A program made the translations under genes and the position numbers. Source: Piscinibacter sp943370595 (lineage in GTDB: Bacteria; Pseudomonadota; Gammaproteobacteria; Burkholderiales; Burkholderiaceae_C). Taken from it: DNA of 64,000 nt. Every line of letters starts with the position of its first letter. The first letter of the stretch is position 1. The stretch is taken from assembly GCA_943370595.1 (NCBI GenBank), contig CALRRO020000003.1, forward strand, positions 1-64,000, in the 5' to 3' direction. Below the pieces are notes generated by a model. The model was not told where the DNA came from. It made no database searches and was given only the letters and a program-made list of their open reading frames with translations. Below, one piece after another: positions 8,336 to 17,074 of this stretch.

Positions 8336-9232
8336 TCAGCGCAACTCGCGGCTGGCCAGCGCGGCCGCGGCCGCGCGCGTCTCGACGCCGAGCTTCTCGA
8401 ATACATGCTCGAGGTGCTTGTTGACGGTGCGCGGGCTCATGCCGAGGATCTCGGCCACGTCGCGGTTGGTCTTGCCCTTGGCGATCCACGACAGCACCTC
8501 GGTCTCGCGCGGGGTCAGCGCTGCGGTGGCCAGGCGCGAGGCGCCCGCCTCGCCGGCCTCGCGCAGGCGCAGCAGCCACATGGTCTCGCCCAGGCCCACC
8601 TCGCCGAGCCGGCGGGCGAGCAGCGTGCGGCCGTCGGCTGCGCTGCGTTCGGCTTCTGCATCTGCGGCGAGCAGCCAGGCGATGCTGGCGGCGTCGTCCT
8701 CGCCGGCGAAGAGCCCGGCCAGCCAGGCCTGCGCCTGCGGCGAGCGCCAGGCCAGCCGGCCGCGCGCGTCGACCACCACCACGCCCAGGCCACCGACGTC
8801 GACCGCCGCGCGCGCCAGGCGCACCGCGCGCGCATTGCGCACATGGGTGGCCAGCCGGGCCAGCACCTCCTGCGCACGCACCGGCTTGACCACGTAGTCG
8901 ACGCCGCCGGCCGCGAAAGCGGCGACGATGTGCTCGGTCTCGGCCAGGCCGGTCATGAAGATCACCGGCACATGGGCCCACACCGGCTGCGCCTTGATGC
9001 GGCGGCAGGTCTCGAAGCCGTCGAGGCCGGGCATCAGCGCGTCGAGCAGGATCGCGTCGGGCACCACCAGGTCGAGCTGCGCGAGCGCGGCTTCGCCGTC
9101 GGGCGCGACGAGCACGGTGTAGCCCTCTGCCTCCAGCTCGCTGCACAGCGCGCCGAGCGAGGCCGGCGTGTCGTCGACGACCAGCACCACGTCACGTGCC
9201 GTCGCGGCCGCCGGGGCAGGGCCCGCGCTCAT
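8336..9232 (-). CDS. Receiver-LuxR response regulator partnered with the permease-kinase
   Basis: A 298-residue regulator. The N-terminal receiver (about residues 12-130) has all key residues: VLVVDDTPAS, AILLDALMPGLDG, FMTG and VVKPV. A middle segment of about 100 residues resembles a PAS-like linker. The C-terminal LuxR-type HTH (about 235-298) reads LTPRETEVLSWIAKGKTNRD and MSPRTVNKHLEHVFEKLGV. Its start overlaps the stop of the permease-hybrid kinase gene as ATGA, so the two form a two-component pair. It is the best candidate for binding the palindromes upstream of urtA and amiE, which is inference. Confidence 0.88.
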   Translation of the reverse strand: MSAGPAPAAATARDVVLVVDDTPASLGALCSELEAEGYTVLVAPDGEAALAQLDLVVPDAILLDALMPGLDGFETCRRIKAQPVWAHVPVIFMTGLAETEHIVAAFAAGGVDYVVKPVRAQEVLARLATHVRNARAVRLARAAVDVGGLGVVVVDARGRLAWRSPQAQAWLAGLFAGEDDAASIAWLLAADAEAERSAADGRTLLARRLGEVGLGETMWLLRLREAGEAGASRLATAALTPRETEVLSWIAKGKTNRDVAEILGMSPRTVNKHLEHVFEKLGVETRAAAAALASRELR

Positions 9233-12200
9233 GCCAGCTCCTCGTCGCGCCGCGACAGCGAACGCTGCAGCCGATCGATCAGCTCGTTCCACGCGAAACG
9301 CTCGACCAGCGCGCGCAGGTCGGCGGCGGTCGCGGCGCAGTCGGGATGCTCCTGCACCAGCCGCTCCAGCGCCACCACCAGGCCCTGGCGGTGGCCCAGC
9401 CGTGCCAGCCGGATCAGCGTGCGTGCATGCTCCTCCGGCAGTTCGACGATGCTCGAGCTGGCGTCGGCCGCCCAGCTCGGCAGCGCCAGCTCGGCCACCC
9501 ACTCGAGCTGCAGCACCCGCTGCAGCGCAGCCAGCAGCTCCGACTCCATCACCGGCTTGTCGACGAAGCCCTGCACGCCGGCGGCGGCGAGCTTGTCGGC
9601 CTGGTTCTCGAAGGCGTTGGCCGAGACCATCAGGATCGGCAACGCGTCGAAGCCGGCAGCGCGGATGCGGCGCGCCGTCTCCCAGCCGTCCATGTCGTCC
9701 ATCGAGATGTCGAGCAGCACCGCGTCAGGTGGCTGCTCGGCCACGCTCTGCAGGCACTCCGTGCCGCTGGCCGCTTCGCGCAGGCGGAAGCCCAGCGGCA
9801 GCAGCATGCCGGCGAGCATCTGCCGCTGCGTCGGCTGGTCGTCGACCACCAGCAGCGTGCGGCGCATGCCGATGTAGCCGGTCGCCGGCCGCATCGGCAC
9901 GCCGCGCTCGGCCGGCGGCTCGGCGGTCTCGCTCAGGTACAGGCGCACGGTGAAGGTGCTGCCCTCGCCGGGCACGCTCTTCACCGTCAGCTCGCCGCCC
10001 ATCAGCTGCGTCAGCAGGTGGGTGATGGTCAGGCCCAGGCCGGTGCCCGGCTCGCCGGTGCGCCGCCCGGCGCTGCCGCGCTCGAAGGGCAGGAAGATGC
10101 GCTCCAGGTCCTGCTCGGCGATGCCGATGCCGGTGTCGATGACCTCGAAGCGCACCACCTCGCGGCTGTGGTCCAGGCGCAGCACGATGCGGCCGCGGTC
10201 GGTGAAGCGCACCGCGTTGCCGAGCAGGTTGACGAGAATCTGGCGCAGCCGCCGCGCATCGGCGCGCACGTAGGCCGGCACGCGGCCCTCGGTCTGCAGC
10301 TCGAAGGCGAGGCCCTTGGCCGCCGCCTGTGGCGCGACCATGCCGACGATGTCGTCGAGGAACTCGCGCACCGACATCGGCGCGATGTCCAGGCGCAGCT
10401 TGCCGGCCTCGATGCGCGCCAGGTCGAGCAGCCCGTCGATCAGGCCGTGCAGGTGCTCGCCGCTGCGCCGGATGGTGTCGACCGCCAGCCGCGGCTCGCC
10501 GCGCACCTGCTCGTCCTTCAGCAGGATCTGCGCATAGCCGAGGATGCTGTTCAGCGGCGTGCGCAGCTCGTGGGTCATGCCGGTCACGTAGCGCGTCTTC
10601 GCCTGGTTGGCCGCCTCGGCCAGGTCCTTGGCGCGCTGCAGCGCGGCGTCGGTGCGCTGGTGGGCCTCGATCTCGCGCGTCAGCAGCAGGTTCTGCCGGT
10701 TCGACTCGTCCTCCGCCATGTGGCGGCTCTCGCTGCCCAGCACGATCCACCAGGCGCCGACCGCGGCGGCCAGCGAGAGCAGGGCGAAGGCCTGCAGGAA
10801 GGGCTCGCGCAGGTTCGCCAACGCGCCGGAGTGCAGTGCGCTCTGCTGCTCGTAGACGACGCCGAGGATGACCGCCAGCAGCGCCAGCAGCGACACCACC
10901 ACCACCAGGTAGTGCGCGACGCGGAAGTTGACCGCTTCGCTTAGCCGCGCCGGCAGCAGGCGCGCCAGCGCGGCGCGCACCTGGTCGGCGGCGCGTGCAT
11001 CGGTCTTGCAGCGGTCGTGGCAGCGCGACTCCAGCGTGCAGCACAGCGAGCAGATCGGCGCGTCGTAGGCCGGGCACTGCGCCATGTCCTCCGACTCGAA
11101 GTGGTTCTCGCACACCGAGCACTGCACCGATTCGCCCGGGCGCCAGCGCGTCGCCGCCGGTCGGGCGATGTAGTAGCGCCCGCGCGTCCACCAGGCCAGC
11201 AGCGGCGAGGCGATCATCGAGGCCGACAGCGCGATGAACGGCGCATAGGCCTGCGCCACGTCGCCCATCGTGCCCGCATAGGCCGCCACCGACAGCACGG
11301 TGGCGAACAGCATCGCGCCCATGCCGACCGGGTTGATGTCGTACAGGTGCGCCCGCTTGAACTCCACCGCGCGCGGGCTCCAGCCCAGCGGCTTGTTGAT
11401 CACCAGGTCGGCCACCAGCGCGCCGACCCAGGCGATGGCCACGTTGCTGTACAGCCCGAGCACGCTCTCCAGCGCGCCGAACACGCCCAGCGTCATCAGC
11501 AGCACCGCGATCAGCACGTTGAAGACCAGCCAGACCACGCGCCCCGGGTGGCTGTGCGTCAGCCGCGCGAAGAAGTTCGACCAGGCCAGCGAGCCGGCGT
11601 AGGCGTTGGTCAGGTTGATCTTGACCTGCGAGACGATCACGAACAGCACGGTGGCGGCCAGCACCCAGCGGGCGTCGTCGAACAGGTAGGCGTAGCCGGC
11701 CAGGTACATGTGCGTTGGCTCGATCGCCTTCTCGATCGGCAGCTGCTGCTGCAGCACCAGGAAGGCGAGGAAGGCGCCGCCGAGCATCTTGACCATGCCC
11801 GGCACGATCCAGCCCGGCCCGGCCACCAGCACCGCGGTCCACCATCGCACGCGGTTGACGCGGGTCTTCTCCGGCAGGAAACGCAGGTAGTCGACCTGCT
11901 CGCCGATCTGCACGACCAGCGAGAAGGCCACCGTCGCTGCCGCACCGAACATCAGTGGATCGAAGCCCGCACTGCCCGACACGCGCCCGGCCAGCGTGGC
12001 GAACTCGCTGAACTTGCCCGGGTCCTTGGCGAGCACGGCCGCGTAGGGCAGCAGGAAAAGGAGGATCCACACCGGCTGCGTCCACAGCTGCAGGCGCGAG
12101 ATCAGCGTGATGCCGTGCATCACCAGCGGCACCACGCCGAGCGAGGCGATCAGGTAGCACACCGACAGCGGCCAGTCGGTATACATCTCCAGCGCCAGCG

Positions 12201-12615
12201 CGAGGATGGCCGCCTCCAGCGCGAAGAAGATGAAGGTGAAGCTGGCGTAGATCAGCGAGGTCAGCGTCGAGCCGAGGTAGCCGAAGCCGGCGCCGCGCGT
12301 TAGCAGGTCCATGTCGAGGCCGTACTTGGCCGCGTAGTAGCTGATCGGCAGGCCGGTCAGGAAGGTGATCAGGCCCACCACCAGGATCGCCCACAACGCA
12401 TTGGTGAAGCCGTAGCTCAGCGCGATGGCGCCGCCGATCGCCTCGAGCGCCAGGAACGAGGTGGCGCCGAACGCGGTGTTGGCGACGCGGAACTCGCTCC
12501 ACTTGCGGAAGTGGCGGGGCGTGTAGCGAAGCGCGTAGTCCTCCAGCGTCTCGTCGGCGACCCAGCTGTTGTAGTCGCGGCGGATGCGGAAGATCTTTTG
12601 CGGGGCGAGTCCCAT
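9229..12615 (-). CDS. NCS1 permease-hybrid histidine kinase fusion
   Basis: An 1128-residue protein. Residues about 25-480 are a polytopic permease of the NCS1 (cytosine/purine/allantoin) type with roughly 12 hydrophobic segments. Residues 499-536 hold eight cysteines (C499, C502, C514, C522, C525, C526, C532, C536) resembling a metal-binding ribbon. Two more TM segments follow (about 568-588 and 608-628), then HisKA with His682 in THELRTPLNS, HATPase, a receiver with Asp969 and Lys1020, and a C-terminal helical tail without an obvious Hpt motif. It is likely a transporter-type sensor for a nitrogen compound, judged from the divergent amide/urea operon. I chose ATG 12615; upstream residues do not look like protein and would run into urtA. 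Confidence 0.87.
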   Translation of the reverse strand: MGLAPQKIFRIRRDYNSWVADETLEDYALRYTPRHFRKWSEFRVANTAFGATSFLALEAIGGAIALSYGFTNALWAILVVGLITFLTGLPISYYAAKYGLDMDLLTRGAGFGYLGSTLTSLIYASFTFIFFALEAAILALALEMYTDWPLSVCYLIASLGVVPLVMHGITLISRLQLWTQPVWILLFLLPYAAVLAKDPGKFSEFATLAGRVSGSAGFDPLMFGAAATVAFSLVVQIGEQVDYLRFLPEKTRVNRVRWWTAVLVAGPGWIVPGMVKMLGGAFLAFLVLQQQLPIEKAIEPTHMYLAGYAYLFDDARWVLAATVLFVIVSQVKINLTNAYAGSLAWSNFFARLTHSHPGRVVWLVFNVLIAVLLMTLGVFGALESVLGLYSNVAIAWVGALVADLVINKPLGWSPRAVEFKRAHLYDINPVGMGAMLFATVLSVAAYAGTMGDVAQAYAPFIALSASMIASPLLAWWTRGRYYIARPAATRWRPGESVQCSVCENHFESEDMAQCPAYDAPICSLCCTLESRCHDRCKTDARAADQVRAALARLLPARLSEAVNFRVAHYLVVVVSLLALLAVILGVVYEQQSALHSGALANLREPFLQAFALLSLAAAVGAWWIVLGSESRHMAEDESNRQNLLLTREIEAHQRTDAALQRAKDLAEAANQAKTRYVTGMTHELRTPLNSILGYAQILLKDEQVRGEPRLAVDTIRRSGEHLHGLIDGLLDLARIEAGKLRLDIAPMSVREFLDDIVGMVAPQAAAKGLAFELQTEGRVPAYVRADARRLRQILVNLLGNAVRFTDRGRIVLRLDHSREVVRFEVIDTGIGIAEQDLERIFLPFERGSAGRRTGEPGTGLGLTITHLLTQLMGGELTVKSVPGEGSTFTVRLYLSETAEPPAERGVPMRPATGYIGMRRTLLVVDDQPTQRQMLAGMLLPLGFRLREAASGTECLQSVAEQPPDAVLLDISMDDMDGWETARRIRAAGFDALPILMVSANAFENQADKLAAAGVQGFVDKPVMESELLAALQRVLQLEWVAELALPSWAADASSSIVELPEEHARTLIRLARLGHRQGLVVALERLVQEHPDCAATAADLRALVERFAWNELIDRLQRSLSRRDEELA

Positions 12616-12654
12616 GGTGCCGCGGGAGTCTGCAAGAAGCAGTCCCGCCGCGGC

Positions 12655-12673
12655 TACGTCGAATGACGTATTC
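12655..12673. promoter_or_regulatory. Palindromic operator upstream of urtA
   Basis: TACGTC-GAAT-GACGTA is a perfect 6-bp inverted repeat followed by TTC, 111 bases before the urtA ATG and 39 bases before the hybrid-kinase start. The same layout recurs at 21626-21644 ahead of amiE. The spacing suits a dimeric LuxR-type regulator, most simply the one encoded at 8336-9232. Because the site is palindromic it could serve both divergent genes. Confidence 0.6.
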
Positions 12674-12693
12674 GTGATGCGCACGCCCTCTCC

Positions 12694-12699
12694 TACCTT
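12694..12699 (+). promoter_or_regulatory. Candidate -10 hexamer of the urt/fmd operon
   Basis: TACCTT lies 39 bases after the first base of the palindrome, the same distance as TGCAAT before amiE. This would put the operator near -43, overlapping the -35 region, as in activator-dependent promoters. The hexamer alone is a weak match. Confidence 0.35.
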
Positions 12700-12781
12700 T
12701 GGCGCCATGCCGAAGCGCCAGACGCCGCACAGCGTTGGTGCCCGGCGCACGGATTTGTCCTCAACCCGCCAGGAGAGCTGA

Positions 12782-14041
12782 ATGTCCCACGACCAGAACC
12801 ACGATCCGAAATCGCTGCAGCGCCGCCGCCTGCTGCAAGGCGCCGCCGCGCTGCCGCTCGCCGGCGTGCCGGCCTGGGCGCTGGCCCAGCAGTTCCCGAC
12901 TGCGAAGGTGAACACCACCAAGCTGGCGATCACCGACACCGAGGTGACGGTCGGCCAGCTGCACTCGGCCACCGGCACGATGGCGATCTCGGAGACCGGT
13001 TCGATCCAGGCCGAGCAGCTCGCCATCGACCAGATCAACGCGATGGGCGGCATCCTCGGCCGCAAGATCAAGGTCATCAAGGAAGACGGCGCCAGCGACT
13101 GGCCGACCTTCGCCGAGAAGAGCAAGAAGCTGCTCGTCAACGACCGCGTCGCCGCGGTGTTCGGCTGCTGGACCAGCGCCTCGCGCAAGGCCGTGCTGCC
13201 GGTGTTCGAGAAGGAGAACGGCCTGCTGTACTACCCGACCTTCTACGAAGGCCTGGAGCAGAGCAAGAACGTCATCTACACCGGCCAGGAAGCGACGCAG
13301 CAGATCATCTGGAGCCTGGACTGGGGTGCGAAGGAGAAGAAGGCCAAGACCTTCTTCCTGGTCGGCTCCGACTACATCTGGCCGCGCACCTCGATGAAGA
13401 TCGCGCGCAAGCACATCGAGACGGTGGGCAAGCTCGGCAAGGTGGTCGGCGAGGAGTACTACCCGCTGGGCAACACCAACTTCAACTCGCTGATCAACAA
13501 GATCAAGGTCGCCAAGCCGGACTGCATCTTCTGCGCGGTGGTCGGCGGCTCGAACGTCGCGTTCTACAAGCAGCTCAAGGCCGCGGGCATCACCGGCGAC
13601 AAGCAGTTCCTGCTGACGCTGTCGGTGACCGAGGACGAGATGACCGGCGTGGGCGGCGAGAACTTCGCCGGCTTCTACTCGTCGATGAAGTACTTCCAGT
13701 CGCTCGACAACGAGAACAACAAGAAGTTCGTCGCTGCCTTCAAGGCCAAGTACGGCAAGGACGCGGTGATCGGCGACGTGACCCAGGCCGGCTACCTCGG
13801 CCCCTGGCTGTGGAAGGCGGCGGTCGAGAAGGCCGGCAGCTTCGACGTCGACAAGGTGGTGGCCGCCTCGCCCGGCATCGAGCTGAAGACGGCGCCGGAA
13901 GGCTACGTGAAGCTCGACGCCAACCACCACCTGTGGAGCAAGGCGCGCATCGGCCAGGGCCAGCCCGACGCCACCTTCAAGGTGGTGGCGGAGTCGGCCG
14001 AGCTGATCAAGCCGGATCCGTTCCCCAAGGGATATCAGTAA
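12782..14041 (+). CDS. urtA: Urea/short-chain amide ABC transporter, substrate-binding protein (UrtA/FmdD type)
   Basis: A 419-residue exported binding protein of the UrtA/FmdD branch of the branched-chain amino-acid binding family. A twin-arginine-like signal (RRRLLQGAAALPLAG, residues 14-28) ends near AWALAQ. Characteristic segments include SGSIQAEQ-like ETGSIQAEQ, GCWTSASRKAVLPVFE and the TFYEGLEQSKN loop. AGGAG precedes the ATG. It opens an operon with two permeases, two ATPases, formamidase and FmdB, the gene set described for short-chain amide and urea uptake in Methylophilus methylotrophus. Whether urea or amides are preferred cannot be read from the sequence; the formamidase linkage favours amides. 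Confidence 0.9.
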   Translation: MSHDQNHDPKSLQRRRLLQGAAALPLAGVPAWALAQQFPTAKVNTTKLAITDTEVTVGQLHSATGTMAISETGSIQAEQLAIDQINAMGGILGRKIKVIKEDGASDWPTFAEKSKKLLVNDRVAAVFGCWTSASRKAVLPVFEKENGLLYYPTFYEGLEQSKNVIYTGQEATQQIIWSLDWGAKEKKAKTFFLVGSDYIWPRTSMKIARKHIETVGKLGKVVGEEYYPLGNTNFNSLINKIKVAKPDCIFCAVVGGSNVAFYKQLKAAGITGDKQFLLTLSVTEDEMTGVGGENFAGFYSSMKYFQSLDNENNKKFVAAFKAKYGKDAVIGDVTQAGYLGPWLWKAAVEKAGSFDVDKVVAASPGIELKTAPEGYVKLDANHHLWSKARIGQGQPDATFKVVAESAELIKPDPFPKGYQ

Positions 14042-14051
14042 CGACCCCCCC

Positions 14052-14069
14052 GGAGGCCTCTCGGCCTCC
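14052..14069 (+). promoter_or_regulatory. Stem-loop between urtA and urtB
   Basis: GGAGGCC-TCTC-GGCCTCC forms a 7-bp stem right after the urtA stop, and a smaller CCGGC-CAA-GCCGG stem follows at 14093-14105. There is no clean T tract. Such structures after a binding-protein gene commonly stabilise its mRNA or partly terminate transcription, so the binding protein exceeds the membrane parts. That is the likely role here. Confidence 0.45.
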
Positions 14070-14152
14070 CCCCAGGGGGCAACACCAGCGGACCGGCCAA
14101 GCCGGATCCGCGGTGTTTGCTTGATCTCTTCCTTTGACCGCGGAGTCGTGCG

Positions 14153-15067
14153 ATGAGCTTTTCCGAGATGATGAACATCGGCCTGATGCAGGGCTTCGCG
14201 GGGCTGAGCCTGTTCTCTGTGCTGCTGTTGATGGGCCTGGGGCTGGCGATCATCTTCGGCCAGATGGGCGTGATCAACATGGCGCATGGCGAGTTCATGA
14301 CCATCGGCGCCTACACCATCTTCCTCGGCTCGACGCTGTCGGAGAAGTTCGCGCCCGGCTTCATCGCCTACTACTTTCCGATCGCGATCTGCGTCGCCTT
14401 CGTGCTGGCCTTCGCAGCCGGCTGGCTGGTCGAGTGGGCGCTGATCCGCCACCTCTACAAGCGCCCGCTGGACACGCTGCTGGCCACCTGGGGCCTGAGC
14501 CTGGGCATCCAGCAGGCGTTCCGCTCGGGCATCGGGCCGAAGGAGGTCAGCCCGACACTGCCCGACTGGCTGCTCGGCTCCTGGGCGCCGCACCCGGGCC
14601 TGGACATCCCGATCAACGGCCTGTTCGTGCTGGCGCTCACCGCCGTGGTCACCGGCGGCGTGATGCTGGCGCTCTACAAGAGCCGCTGGGGCCTGCGCGT
14701 GCGCGCCACGGTCGCGAACCGGCAGATGGCCAACGCGATCGGCATCAACACCAGCAAGACCGACCGCCTGACCTTCGCCATCGGCTGCGGCATCGCCGGC
14801 GTGGCCGGTGCGGCCTTCACGACGATCGGCTCGACCGGCCCGACCTCGGGGTCGCTGTACATCGTCGACGCCTTCCTGGTCGTCACCTTCGGCGGCGCGG
14901 CCAGCCTGCTGGGCACCGTGGCCTCGGCCTTCGGCATCGCGCAGACGCAGTCGATCAGCGAGTTCTTCATGAGCGGCTCGATGGCCAAGGTGCTGACGCT
15001 GTCGCTGATCGTGCTGATCCTGATGATGCGGCCACAGGGGCTGTTCGCATCGAAGGTGCGTCGCTGA
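14153..15067 (+). CDS. urtB: Urea/amide ABC transporter permease (UrtB/FmdE type)
   Basis: A 304-residue LivH-type inner membrane permease with about eight hydrophobic segments and the family block GQMGVINMAHGEFMTIGAY near residues 38-56. The lineage-typical segment ANRQMANAIGINTSKTDRLT lies in the cytoplasmic loop that contacts the ATPase. It follows urtA after a 111-base spacer with a stem-loop and precedes urtC by 31 bases. It pairs with UrtC to form the transmembrane channel. Confidence 0.92.
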   Translation: MSFSEMMNIGLMQGFAGLSLFSVLLLMGLGLAIIFGQMGVINMAHGEFMTIGAYTIFLGSTLSEKFAPGFIAYYFPIAICVAFVLAFAAGWLVEWALIRHLYKRPLDTLLATWGLSLGIQQAFRSGIGPKEVSPTLPDWLLGSWAPHPGLDIPINGLFVLALTAVVTGGVMLALYKSRWGLRVRATVANRQMANAIGINTSKTDRLTFAIGCGIAGVAGAAFTTIGSTGPTSGSLYIVDAFLVVTFGGAASLLGTVASAFGIAQTQSISEFFMSGSMAKVLTLSLIVLILMMRPQGLFASKVRR

Positions 15068-15098
15068 GCCGAATGCTGAACTGTCCCGGAGATCCCGC

Positions 15099-16298
15099 AT
15101 GAACTCGATCAAGACCTGGCTCGCACGCCCCGGCGTGGGCAGCACGCTGCTGCTCGCGCTGCTGCTGCTGGTGATCCTGCCGCTGTCGCTCGACGCCTTC
15201 CGCCTCAACCTGGTCGGCAAGTACCTGACCTACGCCTTCGTCGCCGTCGGCCTGGTGATGGTGTGGGGCTACGGCGGCGTGCTCAGCCTCGGCCAGGGCG
15301 TGTTCTTCGGCCTCGGCGGCTACGCGATGGCGATGTTCCTCAAGCTCGAGGCCAGCGACCCCGAGAGCACCAAGATCCAGAGCACGCCGGGCATCCCGGA
15401 CTTCATGGACTGGAACCAGCTCACCGAGCTGCCGTTCTTCTGGTTGCCGTTCAAGAGCCTGCCGCTGGCGCTGATCCTGGTGATCGCGGTGCCCACGCTG
15501 CTGGCCTTCATCATCAGCTACGCGATGTTCAAGCGGCGGGTCGGCGGCGTGTACTTCGCGATCATCACGCAGGCCGTGGCGCTGATCCTGACCGTGCTGA
15601 TCATCGGCCAGCAGGGCTACACCGGCGGCGTCAACGGCATGACCGACCTGAAGACGCTGCTCGGCTGGGACATCCGCACCGACTCGGCACGACTCATCCT
15701 CTACTACGTGTGCTCGGGCCTGCTGCTCGGCAGCATCGTCCTGTGCGCCTGGATCCAGAAGAGCAAGCTCGGCACGCTGCTGCTGGCGATGCGCGACAAG
15801 GAAGACCGCGTGCGCTTCTCCGGCTACGACGTGGCGATGTTCAAGGTCGCGGTGTTCTGCCTGGGTGCAGCGCTGTCCGGCATCGGCGGCGCCATGTTCG
15901 CCCTGCAGGTCGGCTTCATGTCGCCGAGCTTTGTCGGCATCGTCCCGTCGATCGAGATGGTCATCTACGCCGCGGTCGGCGGCCGCATGAGCCTGGTCGG
16001 CGCGGTATACGGCGCGCTGCTGGTCAACGCCGGCAAGACACTGTTCTCCGAGACCTTCCCGGACCTGTGGCTGTTCCTGATGGCCGCCCTCTTCATCGGT
16101 GTGACCATGGCCTTCCCGAACGGCTTGGCCGGCCTGGTCGACAGCCACATCAAGCCCTGGTGGACGAAGCGCCAGTCGCAGCGCGCGGCGCAGAAGGCGG
16201 CACTGGCGGCCGCACATGCCGCGTATCCCGAGGCCCCCAAGCCGGTGCCGAGCACGCCGCCGACGCTGCCCCCGGGCGTGAGTGGCCAGCAGGCCTGA
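15099..16298 (+). CDS. urtC: Urea/amide ABC transporter permease (UrtC/FmdF type)
   Basis: A 399-residue LivM-type permease. Hydrophobic segments begin at about residue 10. The family motif GYGGVLSLGQGVFFGLGGYA lies near residues 53-72, and RDKEDRVRFSGYDVAMFKV forms the ATPase-facing loop. The C-terminal 50 residues are a proline- and alanine-rich cytoplasmic tail. The next gene starts 10 bases after its stop, within a strong AGGAG context. It works with UrtB, UrtD and UrtE. Confidence 0.92.
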   Translation: MNSIKTWLARPGVGSTLLLALLLLVILPLSLDAFRLNLVGKYLTYAFVAVGLVMVWGYGGVLSLGQGVFFGLGGYAMAMFLKLEASDPESTKIQSTPGIPDFMDWNQLTELPFFWLPFKSLPLALILVIAVPTLLAFIISYAMFKRRVGGVYFAIITQAVALILTVLIIGQQGYTGGVNGMTDLKTLLGWDIRTDSARLILYYVCSGLLLGSIVLCAWIQKSKLGTLLLAMRDKEDRVRFSGYDVAMFKVAVFCLGAALSGIGGAMFALQVGFMSPSFVGIVPSIEMVIYAAVGGRMSLVGAVYGALLVNAGKTLFSETFPDLWLFLMAALFIGVTMAFPNGLAGLVDSHIKPWWTKRQSQRAAQKAALAAAHAAYPEAPKPVPSTPPTLPPGVSGQQA

Positions 16299-16308
16299 GG
16301 AGAACCCC

Positions 16309-17052
16309 ATGAGCAACACCGACTTCGCACTGGCGGTCGAGGACCTGACCGTCTCCTTCGACGGCTTCAAGGCGATCGACGCGCTGACGCTGTACATCGA
16401 CAAGAACGAGCTGCGCGTGATCATCGGCCCGAACGGCGCCGGCAAGACCACGCTGCTCGACCTGATCTGCGGCAAGACCAAGGCCAGCGCCGGCAGCATC
16501 AAGTTCAAGAACGAGGAGCTGACCAAGCTCCCGGAGCACACCCGCGTGCGCCGCGGCATCGGCCGCAAGTTCCAGACGCCGTCGATCTACGAGAACCTGA
16601 CTGTCTTCCAGAACCTCGAGGTGTCCTTCCCCAAGGGCCGATCGGTGCTGGGCGCGCTGTTCTTCAAGTGCAACGACGAGGTCAAGGCGCGCGTGCAGGT
16701 GGTGGCCGAGGAGGTGGGCCTGGCCGACGCACTGCCGATGGAGGCCGGGCTGCTCAGCCACGGCCAGAAGCAGTGGCTGGAGATCGGCATGCTGCTGATG
16801 CAGGAGCCCGAGCTGCTGATGCTCGACGAACCGATCGCCGGCATGAGCGCCCGCGAGCGCGAGCTCACCGCCGAGCTGCTGCAGCGCATCTGCAAGAACC
16901 GCTCGGTGATCGTGATCGAGCACGACATGGACTTCGTCAAGCAGATCGCCCACAAGGTCACCGTGATGCACCAGGGAAAAATCCTCGCCGAGGGCTCCAT
17001 GGAGAAGGTGCAGAACGACCCCAAGGTCATCGACGTCTACCTCGGCCACTAG
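16309..17052 (+). CDS. urtD: Urea/amide ABC transporter ATP-binding protein UrtD
   Basis: A 247-residue LivG-type ATPase. The Walker A is GPNGAGKTTLLD (near residue 40), Walker B is LLMLDEPIAGM, and the switch His lies in VIEHDMDFVK. The ABC signature reads LLSHGQKQWLEIGM instead of LSGGQ, which is characteristic of UrtD. I chose ATG 16309, preceded by GAGGAG; an upstream start would overlap urtC. Cytoplasmic, forming a dimer with UrtE. Confidence 0.94.
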   Translation: MSNTDFALAVEDLTVSFDGFKAIDALTLYIDKNELRVIIGPNGAGKTTLLDLICGKTKASAGSIKFKNEELTKLPEHTRVRRGIGRKFQTPSIYENLTVFQNLEVSFPKGRSVLGALFFKCNDEVKARVQVVAEEVGLADALPMEAGLLSHGQKQWLEIGMLLMQEPELLMLDEPIAGMSARERELTAELLQRICKNRSVIVIEHDMDFVKQIAHKVTVMHQGKILAEGSMEKVQNDPKVIDVYLGH

Positions 17053-17074
17053 GTCGACCACCAGGAGCATCGAC

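Noticed and set aside
12616..13188. A longer N-terminus for the permease-kinase starting at 13188
   Set aside because: It would run 191 residues through the divergent promoter and the urtA coding region. The permease domain begins naturally after ATG 12615.
12761..15220. An 819-codon minus-strand frame opposite urtA and urtB
   Set aside because: It is a shadow of two well-supported transporter genes with no recognisable domain and a skewed composition.
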